A stretch of DNA of 34,052 nt from an uncultured Clostridia bacterium (GCA_946628965.1 CAMOXI010000018.1:1-34052); one strand, 5' to 3'. Positions 1 through 8,983 are shown, counted from the first letter of the stretch. Numbers and translations are program-made. The notes: generated from the letters alone by a model not told the origin.

Positions 1-270
1 CCTCGCCTTCAGCAGGCTCTTCACCCTCGGCAGGCTCCTCGCCTTCAGCAGGCTCTTCACCCTCGGCAGGCTCCTCGCCTTCAGCAGGCTCCTCGCCTTC
101 GGCAGGCTCCTCACCCTCAGCGGGCTCCTCGCCTTCGGCAGGCTCCTCACCCTCAGCAGGCTCTTCACCCTCGGCAGGCTCCTCAGCCTCAACAGGCTCT
201 TCAGCCTCTGCAGGCTCTTCTGCCTCAGCGGGCTCTTCAGCCTCTGCGGGTTCCTCAGCCTCTGCAGGCT
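1..270 (-). repeat. 18-bp tandem repeat array inside the secreted protein gene
   Basis: Fifteen consecutive 18-bp units can be aligned here. Units 1-36 and 37-72 form two identical 36-bp double units. Copies further into the gene (181-270) differ more and use GCC/GCT (Ala) where the distal units use GGC/GGT (Gly). The array reaches the window edge, so its total length is unknown. The near-identity of the distal units suggests recent expansion by slippage or recombination. Confidence 0.95.
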
Positions 271-913
271 GTTCAGCCTCGGGGTCGACGACCTTGTAAA
301 CGCCTTCAAGACCTTCCTGGGCAACCAGCTCATAGGCTGCAGCCGCACCGCTGAGCAGACGACCGCCCTCATTGGAGAGCCAGACCATCTTCAGCGTGAC
401 AGCACCCTCACCGCGGATAACAGTACCGAAGGTGAGAACCTCATCCTTGGTCGCAGCAGTCAGCACGCGGATCTCGCCGTTTTTCAGCAGAGAGCCGTTC
501 TCCATGACAATGGCGGCTTCCTCGCTGACAGACGGGACGAAGGTCATCGTCTTGCCGTTCAGGCTCATGGAGACGTTTTCGGGAATCGTAATGGACTGCG
601 TCAGCGTAACGTCCTGGGTAAGAATGACCATCTGGCCCTCTTCCGCAGCTTCGAGCGCGTCAGCCACAGTAGCATAATAAAGCGTCTCCTGGTCAGAGAC
701 ATTGATCTTGGCGACACCGCTGCCAGCAGTGACTGCCGTCGGGGCAGCGGAAGCAGCACCCGGTTCGCCATAGCCGATCACCACGCCGTCAACGACGGGA
801 GTCGCACTCTGAGGCGCCTCTGTTCCTTCTTCCGCCGATGCAGTGATGACCATAAAGCTGCAGCACATGGCCACGACGAGAAGAATGGACAACAGTTTGG
901 TGTAAGCTTTCAT
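1..913 (-). CDS. Secreted acidic repeat protein, C-terminus beyond window edge
   Basis: The frame is open from an ATG at 913 to the window edge (304 codons seen). AAAGGAG lies 7 bases before the ATG. Residues 1-27 form a signal peptide (basic start, hydrophobic core, ending in TASA). Residues about 70-165 contain a stretch of the type ADALEAAEEG, VILTQDVTLTQSITIP, NGKTMTF, which resembles the beta-helix-like modules of clostridial surface proteins. From about residue 215 the protein becomes proline/glutamate repeats: about five units with EAEEPA, then about ten with EGEEPA, running off the window. It is probably a surface or secreted protein whose repeats act as an extended spacer. The true C-terminus, where a wall or S-layer anchor might be, is not visible. 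Function unknown. Expression is likely shaped by the structured leader just upstream. Confidence 0.85.
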   Translation of the reverse strand, partial: MKAYTKLLSILLVVAMCCSFMVITASAEEGTEAPQSATPVVDGVVIGYGEPGAASAAPTAVTAGSGVAKINVSDQETLYYATVADALEAAEEGQMVILTQDVTLTQSITIPENVSMSLNGKTMTFVPSVSEEAAIVMENGSLLKNGEIRVLTAATKDEVLTFGTVIRGEGAVTLKMVWLSNEGGRLLSGAAAAYELVAQEGLEGVYKVVDPEAEQPAEAEEPAEAEEPAEAEEPAEAEEPVEAEEPAEGEEPAEGEEPAEGEEPAEGEEPAEGEEPAEGEEPAEGEEPAEGEEPAEGEEPAEGE

Positions 914-940
914 GTTGTTTCTCCTTTACTCTTGCGTACT

Positions 941-1020
941 ATTATAAATCCAAAAAATTTATAATCGTTTCTCCCGCCCGACTCGGCGCACGTCAAAATG
1001 CGCCTCCTACAGGCTTGTAG
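941..1020 (-). ncRNA. Structured 5' leader of the secreted repeat protein gene
   Basis: Read on the minus strand, transcription from the promoter at 1023-1051 would start close to the first of three consecutive hairpins: CTACA/TGTAG with a 4-nt loop (1007-1020), GGCGCA/TGCGCC with an 8-nt loop (985-1004), and the AT-only pair ATTATAAAT/ATTTATAAT with a 7-nt spacer (941-965). A GC-rich single-stranded run lies between the last two. The Shine-Dalgarno site follows about 20 nt later. This could be a regulatory leader, an mRNA stabiliser or protein-binding site. I do not recognise it as a known riboswitch class. Confidence 0.5.
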
Positions 1021-1022
1021 AT

Positions 1023-1051
1023 AATGTACCACTTTATTTTGTCATTTGCAA
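1023..1051 (-). promoter_or_regulatory. Sigma-A promoter for the secreted repeat protein
   Basis: On the minus strand, TTGCAA (1046-1051), a 17-bp spacer and TACATT (1023-1028). The predicted start lies at the first leader hairpin. Confidence 0.5.
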
Positions 1052-1497
1052 GAGCTATTTGAAGTTTTTTGCTATCTATTTTTACCGCTTTGTAACCGTT
1101 GCGTTTGTTATTAGAAACATAGTTCAGGACCTTCTTTTTCAGAAATCCGGCATGACAGCGGGGTTTTCGGCGTTTTCCCGTGTTGCTGTTCCACGAAAAA
1201 GGAACAATATGTTTTCATTCTGCTATCATTTTTAATAATTCTTAAGAACTCCGATCCCCAAAAGGGGGAACAGCAGGCTCCGGTCACATCCCCGGATGAC
1301 AGCAGCGTGTGATCGTCTTCGAAAGCCAGCTATGTATTAGTCGCTGTCTCCCAATGTACTTCCATGATATTGTGTATTCTTTGACATACTTCACGAAAAC
1401 CCAGTTCATAATCCGCTCTGTTTTTGTGCATTTTGCTATTTGCTGTCGATTATACTGCTTTGATTTCAGCGTTTTTCATAAATTTGTACATTTTGAC
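1052..1497. other. AT-rich intergenic stretch without a convincing gene
   Basis: This lies between divergent promoters and is clearly richer in A and T than the flanking genes. It holds short palindromes such as TTCTTAAGAA (1239-1248), a TGTTCC/GGAACA pair near 1190-1206, and a CCCC-AAAA-GGGGG hairpin near 1256-1269. A 76-codon open frame at 1309-1539 lacks a ribosome binding site and was not accepted. I see no tRNA or other recognisable RNA gene. Confidence 0.6.
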
Positions 1498-1509
1498 CGA
1501 AACGTTTCG
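1498..1509. promoter_or_regulatory. LacI/PurR-like palindrome upstream of the pyrophosphatase
   Basis: CGAAACGTTTCG is a perfect 12-bp palindrome ending 9 bp before the -35 of the pyrophosphatase promoter. The central AAACGTTT core is the kind bound by LacI-family repressors such as PurR. Binding by such a protein is only inferred. Confidence 0.3.
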
Positions 1510-1518
1510 TATTATTGC

Positions 1519-1547
1519 TTGTTTGTTACGTTAAAATAGTGTAAAAT
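1519..1547 (+). promoter_or_regulatory. Sigma-A promoter of the pyrophosphatase gene
   Basis: TTGTTT (1519-1524), 17-bp spacer, TAAAAT (1542-1547). The start codon at 1592 would follow a leader of about 38 nt. Confidence 0.5.
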
Positions 1548-1591
1548 ACACAAACAGAAGAAGAACTTTTCAGAATCGGAGTGTGAAAGCT

Positions 1592-3583
<1,992 letters not shown>

Positions 3584-3598
3584 TCTGTAATGACGCAT

Positions 3599-3635
3599 AA
3601 AGCAGCTCCATTTTTTCGGAGCTGCTTTTTCTTTT
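3599..3635 (+). terminator. Intrinsic terminator after hppA
   Basis: AGCAGCTCC (3601-3609) pairs with GGAGCTGCT (3618-3626) across an 8-nt loop, followed by a T-rich tail. Confidence 0.9.
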
Positions 3636-3657
3636 CCGCCTATAAGCGGTCTCGCTC

Positions 3658-3686
3658 TTGCTTTCCATGCATTTTTTTATTATAAT
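3658..3686 (+). promoter_or_regulatory. Sigma-A promoter of the CapA pair
   Basis: TTGCTT (3658-3663), 17-bp spacer, TATAAT (3681-3686), 38 bp before the first CapA start codon. Confidence 0.6.
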
Positions 3687-3723
3687 GAGTAAATTGTAGA
3701 AAGAAACAGGAAAGGCATAGCCT

Positions 3724-4938
3724 ATGAAAAGAACCGTTCAAACCGTCTGCCTGCTGGCACTTCTGCTCCTGCTGGCTGTCACCGTAGTATACCGCCTCGA
3801 CTCCCCTGCTGTAATCGCCGCATCTTCTGTCATCACAGAAACACCGGTCACCGAGGCGCCGCAGCAAACGGCTGCCGCTGAGCCGACGCCGGAACTCACG
3901 CCTGAACCCACACCGGAGCCGACGCCGGAGCCGACTCCCCCGCCGACGCCGGAACCCACGCCGGAGTTCTTCACCATCACCGCCATCGGGGACTGCACGC
4001 TGACCTCCCATCAGAACCTGGCGGACAGCAACCCGGCTTCCTACGCGGCGATCATGGGCGATGACTATGCCTATCCTTTCTCCAACACGATCCGGTATTT
4101 TAACCAGGACGATCTGACCATTGCCAATCTGGAGTGCACCTTCTCCGACCAACGCCTGTATTCGGGGCAGCAGTTTCATTTCCTAGCCCCCACGGTGTAT
4201 GCCAACATCCTGCTGGAGGGCGGTGTGGACTTTGTGACCACAGCCAACAACCACATGCTGGATTTCGGGCAGCAGGGTCTGGATGACACCTGCGCCGCGC
4301 TGGACAGCTACGGGATCCCTTACGGCAGAGACGGGCAGAGCCAGATCCTGGATCTGCCGACAGGTTTGCGCGTCGGGATCTACACAGCCTACAACAACTA
4401 CGTGCCGAATAAGGACAAATCCGCCGAGGCCGTGCGGCAGCTCAAGGCATACGGTGCCGAGTATGTGATCTGCATGTTCCACTGGGGGCAGGAACTCCAC
4501 TATACCCCCAACAAGGCCGACATCGACCTGGCCCATATCTGCTGCGACGCAGGCGCCGATCTGGTGTACGGCAGCCACTCCCATTGCCTGCAGCCCATTG
4601 AAAAGTACAACGACAGCATCATCCTCTACAGTATGGGCAACTGGTCCTTCGGCGGCAACACCTCGCCCAGCGACATGGATACCGCCATTGTCCAGATCAT
4701 CGTGAAGCGGGATCTGGACGGTACCATCTGCAACCAGGCCTTCAACGTCATCCCCTGCTGTGTCTCCAGCCGCCCCGTTCTGGAGGACTACACGGGCTTT
4801 GCATACAACGATTACCGGCCCACGCCCTATGAAGTGGGTTCGGAATCCTATGAACGCGCCATGAGCAAAATCACCGGCGCCTATAACGGACCGAACGGCA
4901 ATCCGGACTATTCCAACTGGTATGCCAGCTGGTCCTGA
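3724..4938 (+). CDS. CapA-family surface metallophosphatase-like protein, copy 1
   Basis: A 404-residue protein with an N-terminal membrane/signal segment (about 7-25), a Thr-Pro-Glu linker (about 53-82, TPEP repeats) and a CapA/PGA_cap domain. Domain motifs seen: AIGDCTL near 86-92, ANLECTF near 133, TTANNHMLDFGQQG near 172-185, FHWGQE near 252, YGSHSHCLQP near 282 and YSMGNWSFGG near 302. The family has a calcineurin-like phosphoesterase fold and is named for poly-gamma-glutamate capsule work, but most members have no proven substrate. The catalytic domain should lie outside the membrane on the Pro-rich stalk. AGGAAAGG precedes the ATG. No capB or capC gene is nearby, so a capsule role is not supported here. 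Confidence 0.88.
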   Translation: MKRTVQTVCLLALLLLLAVTVVYRLDSPAVIAASSVITETPVTEAPQQTAAAEPTPELTPEPTPEPTPEPTPPPTPEPTPEFFTITAIGDCTLTSHQNLADSNPASYAAIMGDDYAYPFSNTIRYFNQDDLTIANLECTFSDQRLYSGQQFHFLAPTVYANILLEGGVDFVTTANNHMLDFGQQGLDDTCAALDSYGIPYGRDGQSQILDLPTGLRVGIYTAYNNYVPNKDKSAEAVRQLKAYGAEYVICMFHWGQELHYTPNKADIDLAHICCDAGADLVYGSHSHCLQPIEKYNDSIILYSMGNWSFGGNTSPSDMDTAIVQIIVKRDLDGTICNQAFNVIPCCVSSRPVLEDYTGFAYNDYRPTPYEVGSESYERAMSKITGAYNGPNGNPDYSNWYASWS

Positions 4939-4958
4939 GAGAAAGAAGAACAATTCCC

Positions 4959-6155
4959 ATGAAGCATATGACCCGCAGACTGATCATTCTCATCGCCGCC
5001 GTCCTGCTGCTCGGCGTCACGTTGTTCCTGCGCGCAGGCGATCTGCCGGAAGATCCGGCGTCCACCGGTTTTTACGCCCGGCAGGGCATCCTCCCGCAGC
5101 AGAGCGGGAACAATCCTCCTGCCGAGCAGCCGGCTGCCGCAGAGGAAAGCATTCCCGAAGAGCCGGAAGCTCCTGCTTTTGAGGAGCGGGATTTCGTGAT
5201 CTCCGTCATCGGCGACAACACGCTGGCCTCCCACCAGTTTGCCGGCGCCTCGGTCTCCTTTGCCGGAAGAATGGGCGACGATTACGCCTACCCCTATTCC
5301 AACACCGTACAGTACTTTACGGCGGATGACTTCACGATCACTAACCTGGAGTGCACCTTCTCCGACAAAAAGCTCTCCTCCGCCGAGCAGTGGTATTTCC
5401 TCGCGCCTACCGCCTATGCCAACATCCTGCTGGAGGGCGGCGTGGACTTTGTGACCACCGCCAACAACCACATGGGTGACTTCGGCGAGGCCGGTGAGGA
5501 GAGCACCTATGCCACGCTGGAGGAGTACGGCATCCCCTACGGCAAGGAGGGTGAGGGTCAGCTTCTGACCATTGAGAGCGGGCTCACCCTCGGCATTTAC
5601 TGCGATTACAACCACCTCAAGCCGGATGTGGATCAATGCGTCCAGGCGGTGAAGGATCTGCGCGCACAGGGCGCCGAGTACATCATCTGCGCTTTCCACT
5701 GGGGCAGGGAGCTCTACTATTCCCCCAACGAGGATCAGGTCACGCTGGCCCACGCCTGCATTGACGCCGGGGCCGATCTCATCTACGGCAGCCACACTCA
5801 CAATCTGCAGCCCATAGAGGAATACGGCAGCGGCCTCATTCTCTACAGCATGGGTAACTGGTCCTTCGGCGGCAGCACCGCCCCCTCGGACCGGGACACC
5901 GCCATCGTGCAGGTGAAGATCCACCGGGACAGCGAGGGGCAGATCAGCAACACCGGCTTTGACATCATCCCCTGCTGCGTGTCCAGCCGCCCCGTCAAGG
6001 AAGGTTATACCGGGGATAACTACAACGACTACCGGCCCACCCCTTACACCGAAGGCAGCGAGGCCTACTACCGCGTTCTGGCCAAGCTGGACGGCACTTT
6101 CGAGCCTGACAAGGAAGGCCGCGATTATTCCGACGTTTACGCCCAGTATTCTTAA
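4959..6155 (+). CDS. CapA-family surface metallophosphatase-like protein, copy 2
   Basis: A 398-residue paralogue of the preceding gene, 20 bp downstream and surely cotranscribed. The order is N-terminal hydrophobic segment (about 8-25), a short Glu/Pro/Ala-rich linker (about 45-72), then the CapA domain with VIGDNTLASHQ, TNLECTFSDKK, TTANNHMGDFGEAG, AFHWGRELYYSPN, YGSHTHNLQPIEEYG and YSMGNWSFGGS. The two catalytic domains are very alike, with near-identical C-terminal blocks (FDIIPCCVSSRPV, YNDYRPTPY), but the linkers differ completely, so this is a tandem duplication with diverged stalks. The ribosome site (GAGAGAAAG) is weak. A second in-frame ATG lies three codons later and could be the start. 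Confidence 0.88.
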   Translation: MKHMTRRLIILIAAVLLLGVTLFLRAGDLPEDPASTGFYARQGILPQQSGNNPPAEQPAAAEESIPEEPEAPAFEERDFVISVIGDNTLASHQFAGASVSFAGRMGDDYAYPYSNTVQYFTADDFTITNLECTFSDKKLSSAEQWYFLAPTAYANILLEGGVDFVTTANNHMGDFGEAGEESTYATLEEYGIPYGKEGEGQLLTIESGLTLGIYCDYNHLKPDVDQCVQAVKDLRAQGAEYIICAFHWGRELYYSPNEDQVTLAHACIDAGADLIYGSHTHNLQPIEEYGSGLILYSMGNWSFGGSTAPSDRDTAIVQVKIHRDSEGQISNTGFDIIPCCVSSRPVKEGYTGDNYNDYRPTPYTEGSEAYYRVLAKLDGTFEPDKEGRDYSDVYAQYS

Positions 6156-6230
6156 AGGCAATTCCCGCCTTTCATCACTTCGTTCCCGCAGGGGACACCA
6201 TAATTATTCATTATTCATTACTCATTGTAT
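6154..6230. repeat. Degenerate intergenic repeat element with ATTATTC tract
   Basis: The gap holds a small AAAGGC/GCCTTT hairpin (6154-6172), a GTTCCC-GCA-GGGGAC pair (6182-6195, one wobble), the word CAGGGGACACCATAAT (6189-6204) and a run of ATTATTC/ATTCATT copies (6203-6227). The CAGGGGA..CCATAAT word recurs at 23342-23356 after another hairpin set, which suggests two members of one dispersed intergenic family. Confidence 0.4.
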
Positions 6231-6252
6231 TCGTATGAAGGAGGAACATCAC

Positions 6253-6798
6253 ATGATTGCCGCAATCGTATACAATTCCCAGACCGGTTCCTGCAAGCGC
6301 TACGCAGACGAACTCTCCCGCCAGCTGCACATCCCCGCCTACGCGCTGGGCAGCGCCCCCACCCGGGCCGACGGGGAGCTGATCTTCGTTTCCTGGATCA
6401 TGGCCGGCAGCATCATGGGCTGGAAGAAGGCCAAAAAGGCCGGCAGCATCGCCGCTGTGGTCGCCGTCGGCATGGCGCCGGCAAGCGAAAAGACCGCCGA
6501 GAGCATCCGCGCCAAGTGCGCAATCCCCTCTCAGAAGCCCGTCTTTGTCCTGCAGGGCGGCTTTAACATCAACAAGCTGCCTGCACCCATGAAGCTCATC
6601 ATGAAGTGGAAGACCAAGGACATCGCCAGGCAGCTGGAGGCCAAGAAGGAAAAGACCGCCCTGAACGCAGAGGAGACCGCCCTTTTGAAGATGGCCCGCA
6701 CCGGCGTCGGCGAGCCCGCCGACTGGAACGCCGCCCCTGTGGTGGACTGGGTCCTGAACCAGTACAAGAGCGAGGGTGCGCTGCGGCAAAAGGACTGA
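6253..6798 (+). CDS. Flavodoxin-fold protein
   Basis: A 181-residue cytoplasmic protein starting at ATG 6253, behind a strong AAGGAGGAA site. The N-terminus reads as beta strand AAIVYNSQTGSCKRYADEL, and SQTGSC is the phosphate-binding loop of flavodoxin-type FMN proteins. Hydrophobic strands LIFVSWIMAG and AAVVAVGMAP follow at the spacing expected of the fold. The C-terminal third (about 115-181) is helical and basic. It is likely an FMN-dependent electron carrier or reductase, possibly HemG-like, but the partner is unknown. The hydrogenase gene lies 114 bp downstream on the same strand, which makes a redox link plausible. The inverted repeat between them may terminate this transcript. Confidence 0.75.
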   Translation: MIAAIVYNSQTGSCKRYADELSRQLHIPAYALGSAPTRADGELIFVSWIMAGSIMGWKKAKKAGSIAAVVAVGMAPASEKTAESIRAKCAIPSQKPVFVLQGGFNINKLPAPMKLIMKWKTKDIARQLEAKKEKTALNAEETALLKMARTGVGEPADWNAAPVVDWVLNQYKSEGALRQKD

Positions 6799-6831
6799 TT
6801 CCGATCATTTCGTAAAATCCGCCAAACAGTT

Positions 6832-6865
6832 TTGTATTGAAAAGAAAGCACGTGTATGCTATGAT
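6832..6865 (+). promoter_or_regulatory. Overlapping sigma-A promoters of the hydrogenase operon
   Basis: Two phased pairs are present: TTGAAA (6837-6842) with TATGAT (6860-6865), and TTGTAT (6832-6837) with TATGCT (6855-6860), each with a 17-bp spacer. Both -10 boxes lie inside the left arm of the inverted repeat at 6852-6889. Confidence 0.55.
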
Positions 6866-6889
6866 TTTTTAGCAAATCATAGCATACAC
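6852..6889. promoter_or_regulatory. Perfect 16-bp inverted repeat over the hydrogenase transcription start
   Basis: GTGTATGCTATGATTT (6852-6867) and its exact reverse complement (6874-6889) flank a 6-nt centre. The dyad axis lies at about the start point predicted from TATGAT, so a repressor dimer or tetramer bound here would block RNA polymerase. Seven T residues follow the right arm, so the same sequence could also be an intrinsic terminator for the flavodoxin-like gene. Both uses are possible. Confidence 0.6.
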
Positions 6890-6912
6890 ATTTTTTTATT
6901 GCGAGGTATAGT

Positions 6913-8430
6913 ATGAGAGGTATTCACAGTGTGGTTGACGATCTGCGCCGTGACGTGTTTGAAGAAGTCGCGCGTCTTGCCTATGAGGGCGGCGATATCC
7001 GGCGCATCGACCAGATCCCCTACAAGATTGTCCCGGGTGAGGTTGCCCGCTACCGCGACAGTATTTTCCGTGAGCGTGCCATCGTGACAGAGCGCCTGCG
7101 CCTTGCCTGCGGCCTGCCGCTGCGCTCTGCCGCCGAATACGGCCCGGCGAGTCTCGGCATTGAAGAGGCGGCGATCCCCGAGAAGTACTATGAGCCGCCC
7201 CTCATCAACGTCATCCCCTTCGCCTGCAACGCCTGCCCCGCAAAGGAGATGCGTGTCTCCTCCAACTGCCAGGGCTGTCTGAGCCATCCCTGCCAGGCTG
7301 TCTGCCCCAAGGGCGCCATCAGCACCGACCGCTACGGCCACAGCGTCATCGATAACGAGAAGTGCATCAAGTGCGGCAAGTGCGTGGAGCAGTGCCCCTA
7401 CGACGCGATCAGCAAGATCGAGCGCCCCTGCGCCAAGGCCTGCGGCATGGACGCCATCGGCTCCGATGAGTTCGGCCGTGCGAAGATCGACTACGACAAG
7501 TGCGTCTCCTGCGGCATGTGCCTGGTCAACTGCCCCTTCGGCGCCATCGCCGATAAGAGCCAGATCTTCCAACTCATTCACGCCATCAAGTCCGGTACGG
7601 ACGTATACGCCATCGTTGCTCCCGCCTTTGTGGGCCAGTTTGAGGGCGCCACGCCCGCGAAGCTCCGCAAGGCCATGCGCATCCTCGGCATGAAGCAGAC
7701 CGTCGAGGTCGCCATCGGCGCCGACCTCTGCACCATCGAAGAGGCCGAGGACTTCCTCGACCGCGTGCCCGAGAAGCAGCCCTTCATGGGTACCTCCTGC
7801 TGCCCCGCCTGGAGCGTGATGGCAAAGCGCATGCTTGCCGATCACCCCGACTATGTCTCCATGGCGCTCACGCCCATGGTGCTGACCGCGCGCCTTGTAA
7901 AGAAGGATCATCCCGAGGCCAAGATCGTCTTTGTCGGCCCCTGCGCCGCCAAGAAGCTGGAGGCCAGCCGCCGCATGGTCCGTTCGGACGTGGACTTCGT
8001 GCTGACCTTTGAGGAGCTCAACGGCATGTTCCGCGCCAAGGACATTGATTTCAAGACCCTTGAGCCCGACGAGTGCGACAGGGATTTCGACAAGGGCACC
8101 GGCGCCGGCCGCGGCTTTGCGGTCTCCGGCGGCGTGGCCGCCGCGGTGGCGGATCATATCAAGAAGATCGCGCCGGAGCGCGATGTCCCCATGGAGTTTG
8201 CCGACGGCCTGCGCGAGTGCAAAAAGATGCTGATGATGGCCAAGGCCGGCCGCCGCAACGGTTACCTGCTGGAGGGCATGGCCTGTCCGGGCGGCTGCGT
8301 GGCCGGTGCCGGCACCATCACGCCTGTTAAGATCTCGACCGCGAACATCGCAAAATACAAGGCCGAGGCCGAAAAGCAGTCCTCGATTGAGAGCGAATTT
8401 GCAGGCAGACTCAAGGAGGCCGAAGAGTGA
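6913..8430 (+). CDS. Monomeric [FeFe] hydrogenase, group-B-like
   Basis: A 505-residue cytoplasmic iron-sulfur enzyme expected to interconvert protons and H2 with ferredoxin-level electrons. An N-terminal region of about 100 residues is followed by Cys-rich sites (C105, C108, C119, C122, C127, C131) and two ferredoxin-like 4Fe-4S motifs (C151/154/157/161 and C197/200/203/207). The H-cluster domain has all three signatures: TSCCPAW (294-300; C296 proton-relay position, C297 ligand), GPCAAKK (342-348) and MACPGGC (456-462). TSCCPAW and GPC, in place of the classical TSCCPGW and MPC, place it with the group B (B1/B3) enzymes, whose physiological direction is poorly known. No hydE, hydF or hydG maturase is in the window. 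GAGG lies 8 bp before the ATG. It overlaps the next gene. Confidence 0.9.
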   Translation: MRGIHSVVDDLRRDVFEEVARLAYEGGDIRRIDQIPYKIVPGEVARYRDSIFRERAIVTERLRLACGLPLRSAAEYGPASLGIEEAAIPEKYYEPPLINVIPFACNACPAKEMRVSSNCQGCLSHPCQAVCPKGAISTDRYGHSVIDNEKCIKCGKCVEQCPYDAISKIERPCAKACGMDAIGSDEFGRAKIDYDKCVSCGMCLVNCPFGAIADKSQIFQLIHAIKSGTDVYAIVAPAFVGQFEGATPAKLRKAMRILGMKQTVEVAIGADLCTIEEAEDFLDRVPEKQPFMGTSCCPAWSVMAKRMLADHPDYVSMALTPMVLTARLVKKDHPEAKIVFVGPCAAKKLEASRRMVRSDVDFVLTFEELNGMFRAKDIDFKTLEPDECDRDFDKGTGAGRGFAVSGGVAAAVADHIKKIAPERDVPMEFADGLRECKKMLMMAKAGRRNGYLLEGMACPGGCVAGAGTITPVKISTANIAKYKAEAEKQSSIESEFAGRLKEAEE

Positions 8431-8975
8431 AATCCGAAAGCAAAAACATCCGTTTCATTACCCGCGCGGCCATGGGCGTCGCCCTGGTCATCCTGGCGCA
8501 GCTGGCGGGAAAGCTTTTCCCGGCCGGGGCCGTTATCGCCGGTCCCTTCTCCGTGAACCAGCTGGTGACAGGCAGTCTAGTCAACTGTGTTCTGTTCGTG
8601 TTCACCGCCATCGGCGGCGTCTGGTGCGGCGTCTGCGTCGGCATCCTGTCCGCTGTTCTGGCGTCCGTGATCGGCATCGGGCCTGCGGTTCTCGCCGTGG
8701 TTCCCCTGGTTGCCTGCGGCAACGCGATCCTCTGTATCGTGTTTTCCATCGTCGGCAAGGCGCTGCCCCGCATCGTCGCTGTGATCACCGCCGCGGCCGT
8801 CAAATGCGGCTTTCTGTGGATCAGTGTTCCCCTGCTGCTGCAGGTGATCGGCGCCCCGGATAAGCAGCGTATGATGCTCGGCATCATGTTCTCCTGGCCC
8901 CAGGCCTGCACCGCGCTGATTGGCGGCCTGCTCGCCATGCTGATTATCCCCCGTGTCACGAAAGACAAAGCATAA
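8427..8975 (+). CDS. ECF-transporter S-component-like membrane protein
   Basis: A 182-residue very hydrophobic protein with about five or six membrane helices and a basic N-terminus (KSESKNIRFITR), like substrate-binding S components of energy-coupling-factor vitamin transporters. The start is GTG 8427, in a GTGA overlap with the hydrogenase stop and behind AAGGAGG at 8413-8419, so the two are translationally coupled. No ECF ATPase or T component is in the window; S components often share an ECF module encoded elsewhere. Substrate unknown. Coupling to an [FeFe] hydrogenase suggests either a nutrient needed for the enzyme or a membrane partner for it. Family assignment rests on length, helix pattern and overall look only. 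Confidence 0.6.
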   Translation: MKSESKNIRFITRAAMGVALVILAQLAGKLFPAGAVIAGPFSVNQLVTGSLVNCVLFVFTAIGGVWCGVCVGILSAVLASVIGIGPAVLAVVPLVACGNAILCIVFSIVGKALPRIVAVITAAAVKCGFLWISVPLLLQVIGAPDKQRMMLGIMFSWPQACTALIGGLLAMLIIPRVTKDKA

Positions 8976-8983
8976 CATAACAG

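Noticed and set aside
1309-1539. 76-codon open frame in the AT-rich gap before hppA
   Set aside because: It begins with GTG, has no Shine-Dalgarno site, is rich in Phe/Tyr/Cys as expected from AT-rich DNA, and overlaps the hppA promoter.
914-1591. Possible tRNA, small RNA gene or known riboswitch in the large gap
   Set aside because: No cloverleaf or recognised riboswitch core was found by eye. Only the leader hairpins near 941-1020 have clear structure.
3880-3969. Thr-Pro-Glu codon repeat in the first CapA gene as a possible mobile or CRISPR-like repeat
   Set aside because: It is in frame, codes for a normal Pro-rich linker and has no spacer structure.
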